DNA from: Theristus sp. LFF4_11
Lineage: Eukaryota > Nematoda > Chromadorea > Monhysterida > Xyalidae
Assembly: GCA_030248135.1 (NCBI GenBank)
Contig: JASANC010004348.1
Coordinates: 1-64,000 of the forward strand
Reading direction: 5' to 3'
Length of the DNA stretch: 64,000 nt
In this document: positions 44,601 to 56,600 of the stretch, one piece after another
Position numbering within the stretch: position 1 is the stretch's first letter
Layout of the letters: each line of letters opens with the position of its first letter
Made by a program: the position numbers and the translations under genes
The notes under the pieces: generated by a model
What the model was told of the DNA's origin: nothing
What the model saw: only the letters and a program-made list of their open reading frames with translations
Databases searched by the model: none

Positions 44601-47600
44601 GCTCTTGCTTTCACGCTCTCTGCATTCTGCAAAAAAATGCCACAGCTAACAGATACACTGCAGCAATGACACACTGACCGGTCGCTCAGCGGTGGCCCCA
44701 ATGGCCGTCCACTCCGAAATGGCCCAAACCTCCGAGTCTATCTGTACCGGCTCGTTTTCCGTCGGCGTCGTCGCCGCAATGCCGGCAACGTCGCCAGCAA
44801 CACCAGTAGTTCCGCGAAACGACGCAAAGTCACCAAGGAGCTTGCCGTCGACGGGCGAAAGGTCGGCGGACCCTCGAGCGAGGACACTATGACGATTGTA
44901 AGGATGTGCGGCCTCGACCAGTGGACTCGGCACGGCGCCGGGCAGGTCGAACGACGGATTCGCGAGCGAAAATGGCAACGTCGTCGGCAGTTGCAGCTGG
45001 CTGGCGGGAGTGTTCGCTGCTGCTGGTGATGGTGATGGTGATGGTGATTGGTGGTGTTGGTCGGATGGGACGGAGTTGTCTGGAAGAAAAGTTCAAGTTT
45101 AAGTTCATTTCATTTTATTTCGTGAAACCCGGAGCTCCGATAAAACTGTGGGAAACGTGTGTGAATGAGTGAACCTAATGGATAAACGTGGGAGTGAATG
45201 AAAGAACGAACTAGCTGTAATCCGAACTGAATCAAATTAGAGAATCAGATTGTTTAATAGCAGATAGTCACTTCGGTTGGAAGTTTCGATTTTTATGTAC
45301 AGTTTCGGAAGTCTATTTTCAAAAAACCTGTACCGTATTACCTCTATTAACCCCCCCAAAAAAATAAACCCCCACCCCCTCGACAAGTTTCCAAATAATC
45401 CCCCCCCCCAAAAATAATCCCCCATGGGGAATTATTGGAAACCTGTTTAAAACACATACCCAGCGAATTCAGTGGCTGGTTGCAGTGAAAATGATGAAAT
45501 TGTGCTACCGAGGGCCCCAAATGGGTGAGTTAATGGTAATTTCATTACAAAAGGTTGTTGTAAAAGGAAATTTCTATGTAGAGTAGAAGTTTCTGCGACT
45601 TCCTTCCTGCCAAGGAAGGTATTTTTGCCATTTTGCCCACCCCTAAAAATGGTTTCCAAATAAACCCCCCCCCAGAAGTCGCTGAAGAAATAAATGGGGT
45701 TTATTAGAGGTAATACGGTATTGCCAAATAGACACACAGTGGCCTTTTCTAATCTGTTTTGGTATTGTGATTCATTTCCGCAGCTAACCAGCCAACTGCA
45801 TGCGAGTCCGGCTTTCACTGGCAGGTCACACAGTCATTCAGTGCGATGACACGTGTTTTCGCCAGTCTCTAATTGGAAAATCTACAGAAACAAAAAAAAA
45901 ACCATACCAGCCACAGTGCCGGTCGCCTGCGCAAGCTCATCGGCCAACGACGGCGGCACAGTGCCTCCAAATGACAATTGTCCGAGTTCCGACGACGAGT
46001 GACGATCGAGCGCGTCGCGCGCGTCCACGTTCGACGCCGGTTGCTCCTCGGACGGCGACACGCCCAGCTCAATTAGCGCTTGCTGCTGTTGTTGGTAGAC
46101 AGAGCGGCTCATCGACGGTGGTATACTCGTGGAATTGTCTTCCGCAAACGCGAGCGTATGAGGTGGACATGCCGTGTCCGTCGCTTGTTGCTTGCCTTCG
46201 TCTGGCGAGACTGCAGCCGCGATCACAGCAGCGGCACCATCATCAACCATCGTCTCGGATACGGTGCCTACTGCTGGAACCGACTGTTCTTGTCGTGCCG
46301 TTTCTTGCGGTCTCAGAAGCTCATCAGCACTGTCAACAGGTTGTTTCTCAACCGGCTGTTGTTCCGCGCGATCTTGCCCGTTTCGGCGTTCATTAACGAC
46401 GAGCACAAAATCACTGGCCGCAGTCGATGCGCCGCCGTCGCTGCTGTCAAAGTCGATTAGCGCCGCCGCCGCCGCAACGGAATAATTCGGTTTCGATTGA
46501 CTTTGCGCGTTCGAGTCGTCCGACGGAGCGTTTTCGACAATTGAATTGTCGGTTTTAATCGAGTCAGCCGCTTGTGGTTCCGGCGTGTTTTGCTCCTGCG
46601 GCGGCTGACCGCTGCTGATCGACCGTGCGCGCTTCTGGTCGGGCGGTGTGCTCGGCGGCGTCTTGTTGCTGTGCGGCTGTTTCTGCGCTTTTTTCTTTTT
46701 CGGCGAGCTGTTGTTGTTGTTCTTCGCGGCCTTGGTCGATGCTGGTTTCTTCTCGGGTGACTTAGAGTTTGACTTCTTTGCGGTGTCGCCGTGCGTTTTC
46801 TGTGGTTTCGGCGCGGATTTCGACGGTTGATTGGCCGGCGTCGTTGGTGCACGTTTCGCGCTGGGCGCTGCGTTTTCTGCGGAATACAAACAAGAACAAT
46901 AGGAATTGAACTGGTATAAATGGAAAGTGGGGCTTAGATTATTGGTGCACTCTGGGCAGAGCGGGGCGGCGCTATTGGCTTTCTCCCGCTCATGGCGGGA
47001 CTTTTGTTCACGGGGCACTGGTGTCCACTGACAATGGAGTTGGTACCTTGGGGTTTCCCAAACCTTGGAGGGTATATCATCAAATAAAGTAAACAAATAA
47101 AACAAAAGTGATGAATGGACCTAATTCAACCAGGCTGGCATCTTATCAGACGTCTATTCCGTTGTTTGACCAAAAATCAACGAAATCTGTCACTGTTTGA
47201 GTTGCACCCGGAATAAAGCAATTCAGTTCCTCCGATTGAGTGATGAAAACAAACAATCAAAAGACGTAATAACATTACGAAATAGGATGATGAGGATACG
47301 TGACGTTAGTGAATTGCAGGCACCACCCACCCACATGCATGCATCACAAATTGATACACCACGACAGTAGTTTCCAGTTTCGGAGGCAGCCTTGAAAGAA
47401 CTGGAAACCATGACTGTGTAGTATACCAGAGCGAACAAGCGATGTTGGAGGCGTACGAGAGATATCAGAAATAAATGGCGGTCAGTTCGGTCGGTGTTGC
47501 CATGAAACTGCCACCAAAGACAATTGATCGTGTGGACTAGACTGCTGTTTGCTTCCATCCAGCCGACACAAAATGATCTATCTCTCCTTTAACCTACGAC

Positions 47601-50600
47601 AATATCCGGGACCAGTAGAGTCAAACGGACCCAAAAATGCATGCACATGCGCAAACAACAACAACAACAACGGCGAAACGTTTGAATGATGTTTGCCTGT
47701 GAGTACACGCGCAGTGTTCGTGTGCTAATACAAAGTCATCGATCAAACTTTGTGGCTTTCGCGGCCGACACTGTGAGAAAAAAAGAACCGAGAAAGTTTG
47801 CTGACTGGCCTGTTTTCGCTCTAGATAACGCGCATTTCTCGAAGCTGCATTCATGAATGTGTAGCAGAAATTGCATAGCCAAGCGCTGTGTGAACTATGA
47901 ATGTGACCTCACGAACGCAAAAATTCACTATGCTAAAGCATAGCGACGTGTCATTGTCGCTGCTAGTGTAAACTGTTTTTATGAACGCATTTCCAGCGTG
48001 TTTATTAGCTATGCGTCGTTTATTCATTCCATGAATGTGCCTCAAAGCTTGCAGTGACATTGCACATTATTCCCATCTCCTGTCATCGTCCAATGTTATC
48101 AATCGAACCAAACAAACAGCCGCCAAACACGCGAGCAAAGTTTGAAACAAAGTTTGAACGCTGCATGAATGTTTGAACCGCAGCAGGGTGGCGTGACAAA
48201 CGCAAGTTACGGACTGAAAGATGGGCGCGAAAAGGGAGAAAATTCCCATCGGAGTTCACAACTATTGCAACATATCATAACTCATTATCGAGTTCGTTTT
48301 AGCGGTTCTTCGGGGGTTTTCGCTTTGTCGACGGGAAAACGACGCGTGAACAAGAAGAGGAAAAAAAACCGACTCAGTCGAAACGGAACTGAAGAGGAGA
48401 AAACGAGAAATTCCAATTGTTAGCAGCGTAAGCCATAGCGGCGAAGAAAACTCGAAACTCAAGCAAGATATAAAGCCATTTGTTGCTGGAAATGACTTCA
48501 GTTACAGAGGCGGTGAATTCGCACCAGTGTGTGAGAGAGAAAACGAATGAGAGTGCGAGACTAATTACATCTGACGGCATGGGACGCCAGAAGAACGGAA
48601 ACACTACTCGCGCGCAAAAACATCAATTTATCGACTTTACGAAGAAAAGAGAGAAACCCGTTCTGTCTTGTACTTTAGTAATGCGTCGGTAACGTTTCCG
48701 TTGTATCGCTCGGAAAACATGTGGAGAACATGAGCTTATCAGCATGAACGCAGAACTTGTTTGTTTGTCACAAAACAACTAACAGATTTGGAAAACAACA
48801 AGGTTGCTGTGTTTTTTTTTGCTTCATGGGATGTAAACTGAAGTGACGCAAAGGTCGGGTTATATGTTCTTCAGCCTGAATGGACCTTGACAGGTACTAA
48901 CCGCCACTGCCATACAGGCCATGCCAACATAGCAACCAACCAATACCAACCGAGGCAACTTGCAGTCACAAACTACCACGCAAACCAACTTGCACTAAAC
49001 ATCTGACTGACCATTCTGCTGTGTTTTGCCGCGTTTGTTTGCGGACGCGCCCGCCGGTGTCGCTGCGGACGTCGGCCGACGACGCACGGACGAACGAGCG
49101 GTCGCTCGACTGTCGCTGGTCGCCGTCAGACTGCCGTGCGCACGAACGTTCGGTGTTGCTGGAAAAGCAAGTCAGGCCACGTTGTATGATGGCTCTCTGC
49201 AGTTCGGCCTGGCCAACATCAAATGCAGAAGAGGGGTGACCCCAGCAGTGACGCGCCCTTCTTGAAAAACAGTACTAACAGCAATGACGGACTTTCATCG
49301 AATTCATTTCCTTCATAGCAGCGCGCCGCGTTTCTTGTCGAAAGAAAATCGTGTCCCATTCGCTGATTACTCGAAAAGTCTTGTTTTGCAGGCTCTGGCG
49401 CGCACCAATTATGGGATGCTCTGAATAATTCAAGATCTCCAATAAAGTCCACCTAGTCTGAAAGCCATGCGCTCAGTTATAACGTAGTAAACTCTTCAGA
49501 TCTGCATTTCGCAAATACAGTAAGCTCGCAAAAACGTAAAAAAATCTCGATAAAAACACCAAAAACCCACCAGCACCAGTGGCTGCTGTTTTCTCCGTTC
49601 TCGACACGTACAGACTGCGCGACATCAAATTCGGACCAGTACGGGGGCGGGACTGACGGCCGGAGGAGGTCGGCGTTGATTGGTTGTCCTTCTTCGCTCC
49701 AGTCTCCTGATTGGTCGTAGCTTTTCGAGTGACAGTACGTGACGATAGATTATTATTATTGTTGTTATCATGCGAATTATTATGATTATTATTCTGATTC
49801 ATATCAGCCGATGAGCCGGACTGAGCGCGATTGGCCGTCGCTAGCGACCGGGACGTTCGCGGCACGTACACCGACTGCGTCATCAGTGCGCCGCACTTGG
49901 CCGTACGATTCTGACGCGGAATCAGCGGGGTGTGGTGCGCTTTGCGAACGCCCACACGACTCTCGGAACGCGACGACGACGCCGATTTTTCTGGAAAGTT
50001 GATTTATTTCAGTTTGGTTTGTTTTTATTCTTCAGATGAACTCGTGTTCACTGCGTACAATGATAAATCTAAAAGCTAAAACAGTTAGCCAGTATCTTTT
50101 TGTGCAAAAAAGTCCGAGTAATGTTGAATGGATTTGTGGAAAAGCCGCACAGCTGCACAACTGAACGCGCTGTTTTGCGTCCGAAAATTCGCACAAAACT
50201 TCCGTCCGAACACGTTCAGCTCTGTTGATTTCAAGTTGCCGCGCAGCTTGTCCACTAGAAAAGCGGTCTTCGCGAGGCTACAAAAATCCAAGCACACCTT
50301 TGTCCGAGCGCACCGCAGTGCCAAACGCGAGCTTCACTCGTGCACTGTTATTATTCGAGTGCGACGGCGACGCCGTCGCCTCACCGACTCTCGATTCGTG
50401 CTGCCGGAGTTGCTCCAGTTCGTCCGGCGTCAGCGGCGTCGCCTTCAGACGAACGTCGTAGACGCGTTGCGATTTGTCCAAGTGGTCGAGATAGGCCAAC
50501 TGACGCGGCGTCGAGCTGCCGAAAGCGTAGGTCGCTTTTTGGTGGGCGCATTTCGCGGCGCGTTCCGAGTCGGCGTGCGCTTGACGCGACTGCAGCGCTT

Positions 50601-53600
50601 GGCGTTTCTGTTCCTGTTGTTGCTGCAAAAGATTTCAGAAAAAACAACGATAATTTGAAAAGTTGGTTGCTGTTTTTGGGTATCTTGAATGGCATGCACG
50701 TTGAACACCGCGCCCGAGCTGCAGAAATACAGTGTGTACCATCGTGCAGTCACATAGAAAACCCTTCAAACCGGTCTGAACCCCAGAAGTCGAAATGAGC
50801 CTCTCAAAAAACCAATCGGAGCCGCAATCAAGTCGATAGGATTTCTTCGACTCAAGCTGCAAATGCACCAGCATCCTGCGTTTTTTTATCATTATTATTC
50901 ACGTGTTGTGGGTGACGCTAATTTGGTGCCACACTTTTCCGTTGTGGCAGCAACGAACAACAAGGGATTCCCACAGAGTTTCTTGCGGGATGAGTTGTCG
51001 TGGTTTGTTTGAGGGGCACACACTCCGATAAAAAGGGAACAGCTCCATCTCCGTGGTATGACCTATTTTTTTGAACGTGTCCCACTGAAATGACGTCATG
51101 TGCCGCCAAACATGCGTTTGCCGTTCACTGCAAACCAGACTTTCCGTTTAGCCGATTTCTTCCCGTAAACAAATGGTGAATGTCGCATCGAATCAGTCAC
51201 ACCAAACTGACATTTTAGTGACTGTACTTTGACAAACGGGCGTTTTTAAAGCAAATGACGTCATTTTAGTCCGGACACGTTTGAATAAATCTACAATACA
51301 CCATGCCCTCGCACGGGTCTGCTGAGCACCACAATGAAACATAAATGGCTTTTCATTTCAAATGGAACAAGCTCGAACTGGTCGAATTCGTAACCAATCA
51401 GCAAGATGAGATTTGAATTATTCAGAAATAATGCACAAAATACACGGCTTTTGTGTGTATAGAGATTCAATGCACATCGGCATGACAACGCATTGGTCGG
51501 TTCCATACAGAAAATAGGCGGGCAAAACTTTCAAACTAATGAAAAAGAACGAATGACGGTTTTTTTCTGGCTGGTTCGGCAAAGAAAAAGCCGTTTTTTA
51601 ACGGAAACATGCAAACAGGCACGCCTCGCTTCCCCCAGAGCAATGGCGACGCAAATTGCGTTTCCATTTTTTGCAGCCAAAAAGCCCATCTGATGCCAAA
51701 CTGCCGGCTGACGCATGCGTGCGCCTGTTTTTCACATTTCACAAAGATTACATTATTGTTGCTGACTCAAGCAGTCATCACAGCTTTCAATCTCAAATTC
51801 TCAATATTTAATCAAGCCATAGAGAGCATCATTGCGCTGATAGAAAACGCAACTCGACAAACCATGGCATGTGTGTCGGCATTATAATATAAGCCAAAAA
51901 ATAAATGATAATATCTATTTTCCAATCAGTAAAAAGTGATGTGAGAGTGAAGAAATGCAATGACAGAAAACGCAATTGCGAATATCAAATTCGACGTTGC
52001 ACAAAATTGACCATATTATACACACTGAAAGTAACTTCCTTCTTGTTGATTGAAGTTTACATAGTAAAACTGGCAATTATGAATAGCGACTTGGTATTCG
52101 AAGCGGGCAGAAAAGAACACAGAACTGGAAATTACCCTGGAGAATAAATTGCACCTTCTTTGTTTTTCTTAACAAGAACAACAACAACATTCATTCCCCC
52201 TCATGGCAACGGCATCAGCCAACAGGAAACGCCGTCCGCTTCAGCCCCGCCACATACGCCCATCGTGATCCAGTTGAGAAAACTAAATTCCCCCCCCCCC
52301 CCCGAAAACCGTGCGCTATGTTATGCGACTGTAATGGTGCACAACGCACTGTCACGAACGAACGAATGGTGAGTTTTTCGGCGATGTTTTTAGCCAGAGC
52401 TAATCGAGAAAAGCGCACAAAACGCCGTCGAGTAGGGCGTCCATCGAGTTTTCTCCACATCCCTCGGCGCAGGGCTCGATCCCCCGAGCGCACAGAGAAG
52501 AGTCTGACGCGCTACCACGCAGGCCACGAGGGTCACACGGACAAATACGCGCACTGCGCACACACACACATAATATCACAGCTGCGTTGCGTGCCAGTGC
52601 GTTTGCTCGTGACGGTGCAACACTGACCTCCGACGTGTACTCTAAGACGCAACAACTACAAGCACCAACTCCTGAACCACCACGAACTCACCTCCTGGTT
52701 CAGTCTCCGTTCCTGTACGGCGCGTTGGCGAGACTGCTCGCGCTGTCGGAGCTCCCTGATCTTCTGCTGGCGCTCCTGGTCGCGTTGCGTGACGACACGC
52801 TGGATGCGCTCCTCGAGCTCCTTGTACTGCTGCAGGCGGCTGTAAACGTTGAAAACGCTGTGGTGATTTCACATGGAATCGTTGGATTTGCAGTCATTTC
52901 AACAACAAGCAAACAACGACGAACTGTGTGCAAACTGCAAACATGCAATGCAATACAAGAAATATTATGTGAACCTCGCACGGTGATTATGGCTGTGCTT
53001 GCGACGAGCTGGGTATCTCCAACCAATCAGTGAGCCCCATTCAAAAGCAGCCAATCAGCCGATTGCCTATGATCTGGATAGAACGAGTTCGGTCTTGCAC
53101 TGGTCCGGACCCGGTTTTTTAAAAAAAAATGTCAAATACGGCAGTCTGTCTTTTTTGGGCTGGTTGGGGTTTCGAAAAACAGTGAAAAGGGGGGGGGGGC
53201 TTGAGGCAAAACGAGGAACTGCGTTTGGCGCGTAATTGGACTGTTTTTTTACTAAGCCAATTACAGTTCGAACTCGAACGGAACGGTTTTTCTCTGCATA
53301 CACAACGCGCGCTAATGACAATATGTGTTGCTAGTGGTGTCAATTATTGCCGCAAACTCGGTTCACTCCGAACACGTTCTGGCAGAGCAACAACAGAAAA
53401 AAGCCCAAAGTTGCCGAACATTGGCAACGGCAAAAATAAAAAAAAATCATGCGGATGCGCGAGCGAGCGCCAGCGAGCGGACAGCGCATCACGCATTATA
53501 TGGCTGAATATTCCCTCGCGCGCTTTTTTCAAATTTGCTCGCTGCGTCCAGCGAGCATAGTATAAGCCTAGGGTTGTTAAAAAAAACAAAAATCGTCATT

Positions 53601-56600
53601 TTTGTTTTTTTTTTAAAAAAAAATTTTTTTTTTTTTTAAAAAAATTTCAAAAATCAAAGTTGTGCTAAATCAATCAGGGAGTCCGAAGAACCACATATGA
53701 TATGCAAGCGCCTCCCGAATGACACCCGTATGGCGGAACTTTGCAGATTTTGTTTTGGTGACCTCAATTACCCCTTTTCCAAACCGTCACCATGCCTCTT
53801 CTTGTGTTTTGACCTCCAAAACGTCACTAATTGTCCCCAGCTAAGCTAATGCTAAAGTGAAGACAAACATACCGCCTTGAAATTCGATCAATTCTTCTGA
53901 TGGTGTCGCGACGACACGACACGAAGCAGCAACCAGACAACGTAGCGCTTGCAAACGGTGCAGCGAGCACAATCGGACGCTCTGCGAGGCTAATCGTCAC
54001 CTTATCTGCATCGGAAATGGTAGGCTAAGCTTTGGGACGCTCAAAAACTTCATCGCAGATGTTGTCGAAGCCTAAAATCAGTCGGTAAAACGGCCCAAAA
54101 TCGACTGCTAAAGGTTTTACGAGGTATAATCAAAGAAAATTTTTGTTGAACTTTCGAAAAATTGTGCCAAAATTGAGGTTTTCAGAGCATATTAGAGGAA
54201 AATTTTTCGAATTTTTTTTTTAAAAAAAAAAATCGGCATTTTTGTTTTTTTTTTTAATCTTTTTTTTAAAAAAAAAAAATTTTCATTTTTGTTTAACAAC
54301 CCTATATAAGCCACAAACTTGGTTCTGTGCACACGAAACGAACACCCAAAGTTGTGCTTGGAGCCGCGAAAAAATTTTTATCCGACTATTTTTCATACGC
54401 TGTAGACACGAAAAACCTATTCTGAAATTTATGTTACTTATTTTCCTTGGTATTTTTTTTTCTGGTATGTAATCAACATGTGTTCGCCCTTTAAATTTTT
54501 ACCTGCGACACTTTCGCAGTCGAACAAAAATGTTCCCTGGGGTAATTCCACCCGGAGATTTTGAAAATTGGGTTAATTTTTTACCCAGACCCTGTTTTTG
54601 GGTAAAAAATTGGGCATTTTTAATTGTTGGGAGGGTTTTCACCTGGTTTTAAGTGTTCGCCCTTTCAGTTTTTAGCTGGGACACTTTCACAGTTGAACAA
54701 AATTTTTTCCTAGGGTAATTTCATCCGTAGATTCTGAAAATTTAGTTTATTTTTTTGCCCGGGCATTTTTTGGGGTCAAAATTGTGCATTTTTTAAAGTT
54801 GGTAGCATTTTGACTGGGTATCAGTTTTTCACTCTTACAAATTTTGTCTGAGCTACGAAAAATAGGAGAAATGTTCAGTCCGTAGGAATTCAATGCGCTG
54901 ATCACGGATTTCGGGTTAGTTTTCTTACGTGAGCAACTCTAGATGCCGAATCGTGACGATATCGGGCGAATCGGCCGTGGAAATCGGCGAAATCGGTCCA
55001 CGAACGAAAAACAAGAAAAGGGTGTTTTCCAGGGTAATTCAATGCGCCGATCACGAATTTTAAGTTAGTTTTCTTACGTGAGCAACTCTAGATGCTGAAT
55101 CGTGACGATTTCGGGCGAATCGGCCGTGGAAATCGGCGAAATCGGTCCAGGAACGAAAAACAAGAAAAAAGTGTTTTCTAGGGTAATTCAATGCGCTGAT
55201 CACGAATTTTGGGTTAGTTTTCTTACGTGAGCAACTCTAGATGCTGAATCGTGACGATTTCGGGCGAATCGGCCGTGGAAGTTGGCGAAATCGGTCCAGG
55301 AACGAAAAACAAGAAAAGGGTGTTTTCCAGGGTAATTCAATGCGCTGATCACGAATTTTGGGTTAGTTTTCTTACGTGAGCAACTCTAGATGCTGAATCG
55401 TGACGATTTCGGGCGAATCGGCCGTGGAAGTTGGCGAAATCGGTCTAGAAACGAGAAACAAGAAATGGTTGTTTTCCAGGGTAATTCAATGCGCTGATCA
55501 CAAATTTTGGGTTAGTTTTTTTATGTGAGCAACTCTGGATGCTGAATCGTGACGATTTCGGGCGAATCGGCCGTTGAAGTTAGCGAAATCGTTCTAGAAA
55601 CGAAAAACAAGAAAAGGTTGTTTTCCAGAGTAATTCAATGCATGATCCCGGATTTTGGGTTGGTTTTTTGTGAGAATCTAGATACTGAATGTAACGATTT
55701 CGAGCGAATGGCCGTAGAAATAGATAGGCGAAATCGGCCCAAAAAACGAAAAATGAAATTGAGGTTGGGGTTTAGAAGATTGTGACCAACGAGATGTGAA
55801 TTGGTTGACCTTCGGGACTTATTTAAAAGTCAGATATTTCTAAAAATGGGGAGAGCATTAAAAGGAGGAATATGGCTTTGTCTAAGCAGTGAGAGACTTG
55901 GCTCGACAACTCTTTTCAAGTCTTGATGTGGTAACACGGATAAAGTCTAAGAGCCATATTTTTGCGCCGTTTATTCACTATTTCGGTTGCACATTATATT
56001 TTTCGTACGAAGGAGGCTTAGTAATGTTGATGATGTGTGGAAAAGGACACTGAAAAATTTTGGCAGAGGTAGTTCGAATTGATTGATAAATTTTTTTAGT
56101 GAAAAACATTTACTGGTTTTTTCTCAATTTTTGCACGATTGTGTAGATACGTTAAGTTTTTGCTATTTAATTGCCGCGAGCCATGAAAATTTTTTTTGTG
56201 GTGAAACGCATATGGGTCACGATTAATAAGAAAGATATATTTTAGAAATTAAAATTTTGGGTATTTCGGGTAGGACATAAACCATAAAACAACGTAGTTA
56301 GATGTGATATGGTTTGCCAGGAAAAGTGTATGCAGAGGCATTGGGGAAGCAAGGTTCTCGGGAAGGGGATCGGGAAGTTTTCAGAGTTTGGTAAAAGGTA
56401 CACGGTGTAGAGGTGTGTAGGTGGTCGTTGAAGTAACATTTTTGCAGTCTCTGATTTTTTTGTTTTTGCACAGATTTACAGATTTTGATTTCACAAGTTC
56501 TACAGATTTGCACAGAATTTCGCACATTTGATTTGGACTAAACTGGAAAGGACAGTTAAAAAATGATTTTAAACTTTTTCATTTTCAGTAAAACAAACGC

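Larger units (their letters stand above)
53441..55770. repeat. Transposon-borne satellite block, copy 1
   Basis: It lies in MAP7 intron 2. The head starts with GATGCGCGAGCGAGCG and CATCACGCAT, followed by TTTGCTCGCTGC and CAGCGAGCATAGTATAAGCC. After an inserted element (53569-54304) comes a dimer of a repeat of about 173 bp that starts TGTTCGCCCTTT (about 54480 and 54653), then six units of a 149-bp satellite (about 54880-55750). The head and both repeat types recur in the same order at 62688-64000, so the whole is one mobile or segmentally duplicated unit. No coding sequence is seen. Confidence 0.85.

Noticed and set aside
45800..46852. Plus-strand and alternative minus-strand frames around MAP7 exon 7
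   Set aside because: The true frame is fixed by phase at both ends (46876 and 45908); the others are composition artefacts.
49012..49158. Alternative frame for MAP7 exon 6 (NTERSCARQ...)
   Set aside because: Also open, but only the frame starting TPNVRAHGSL matches the phase of the exons on both sides.
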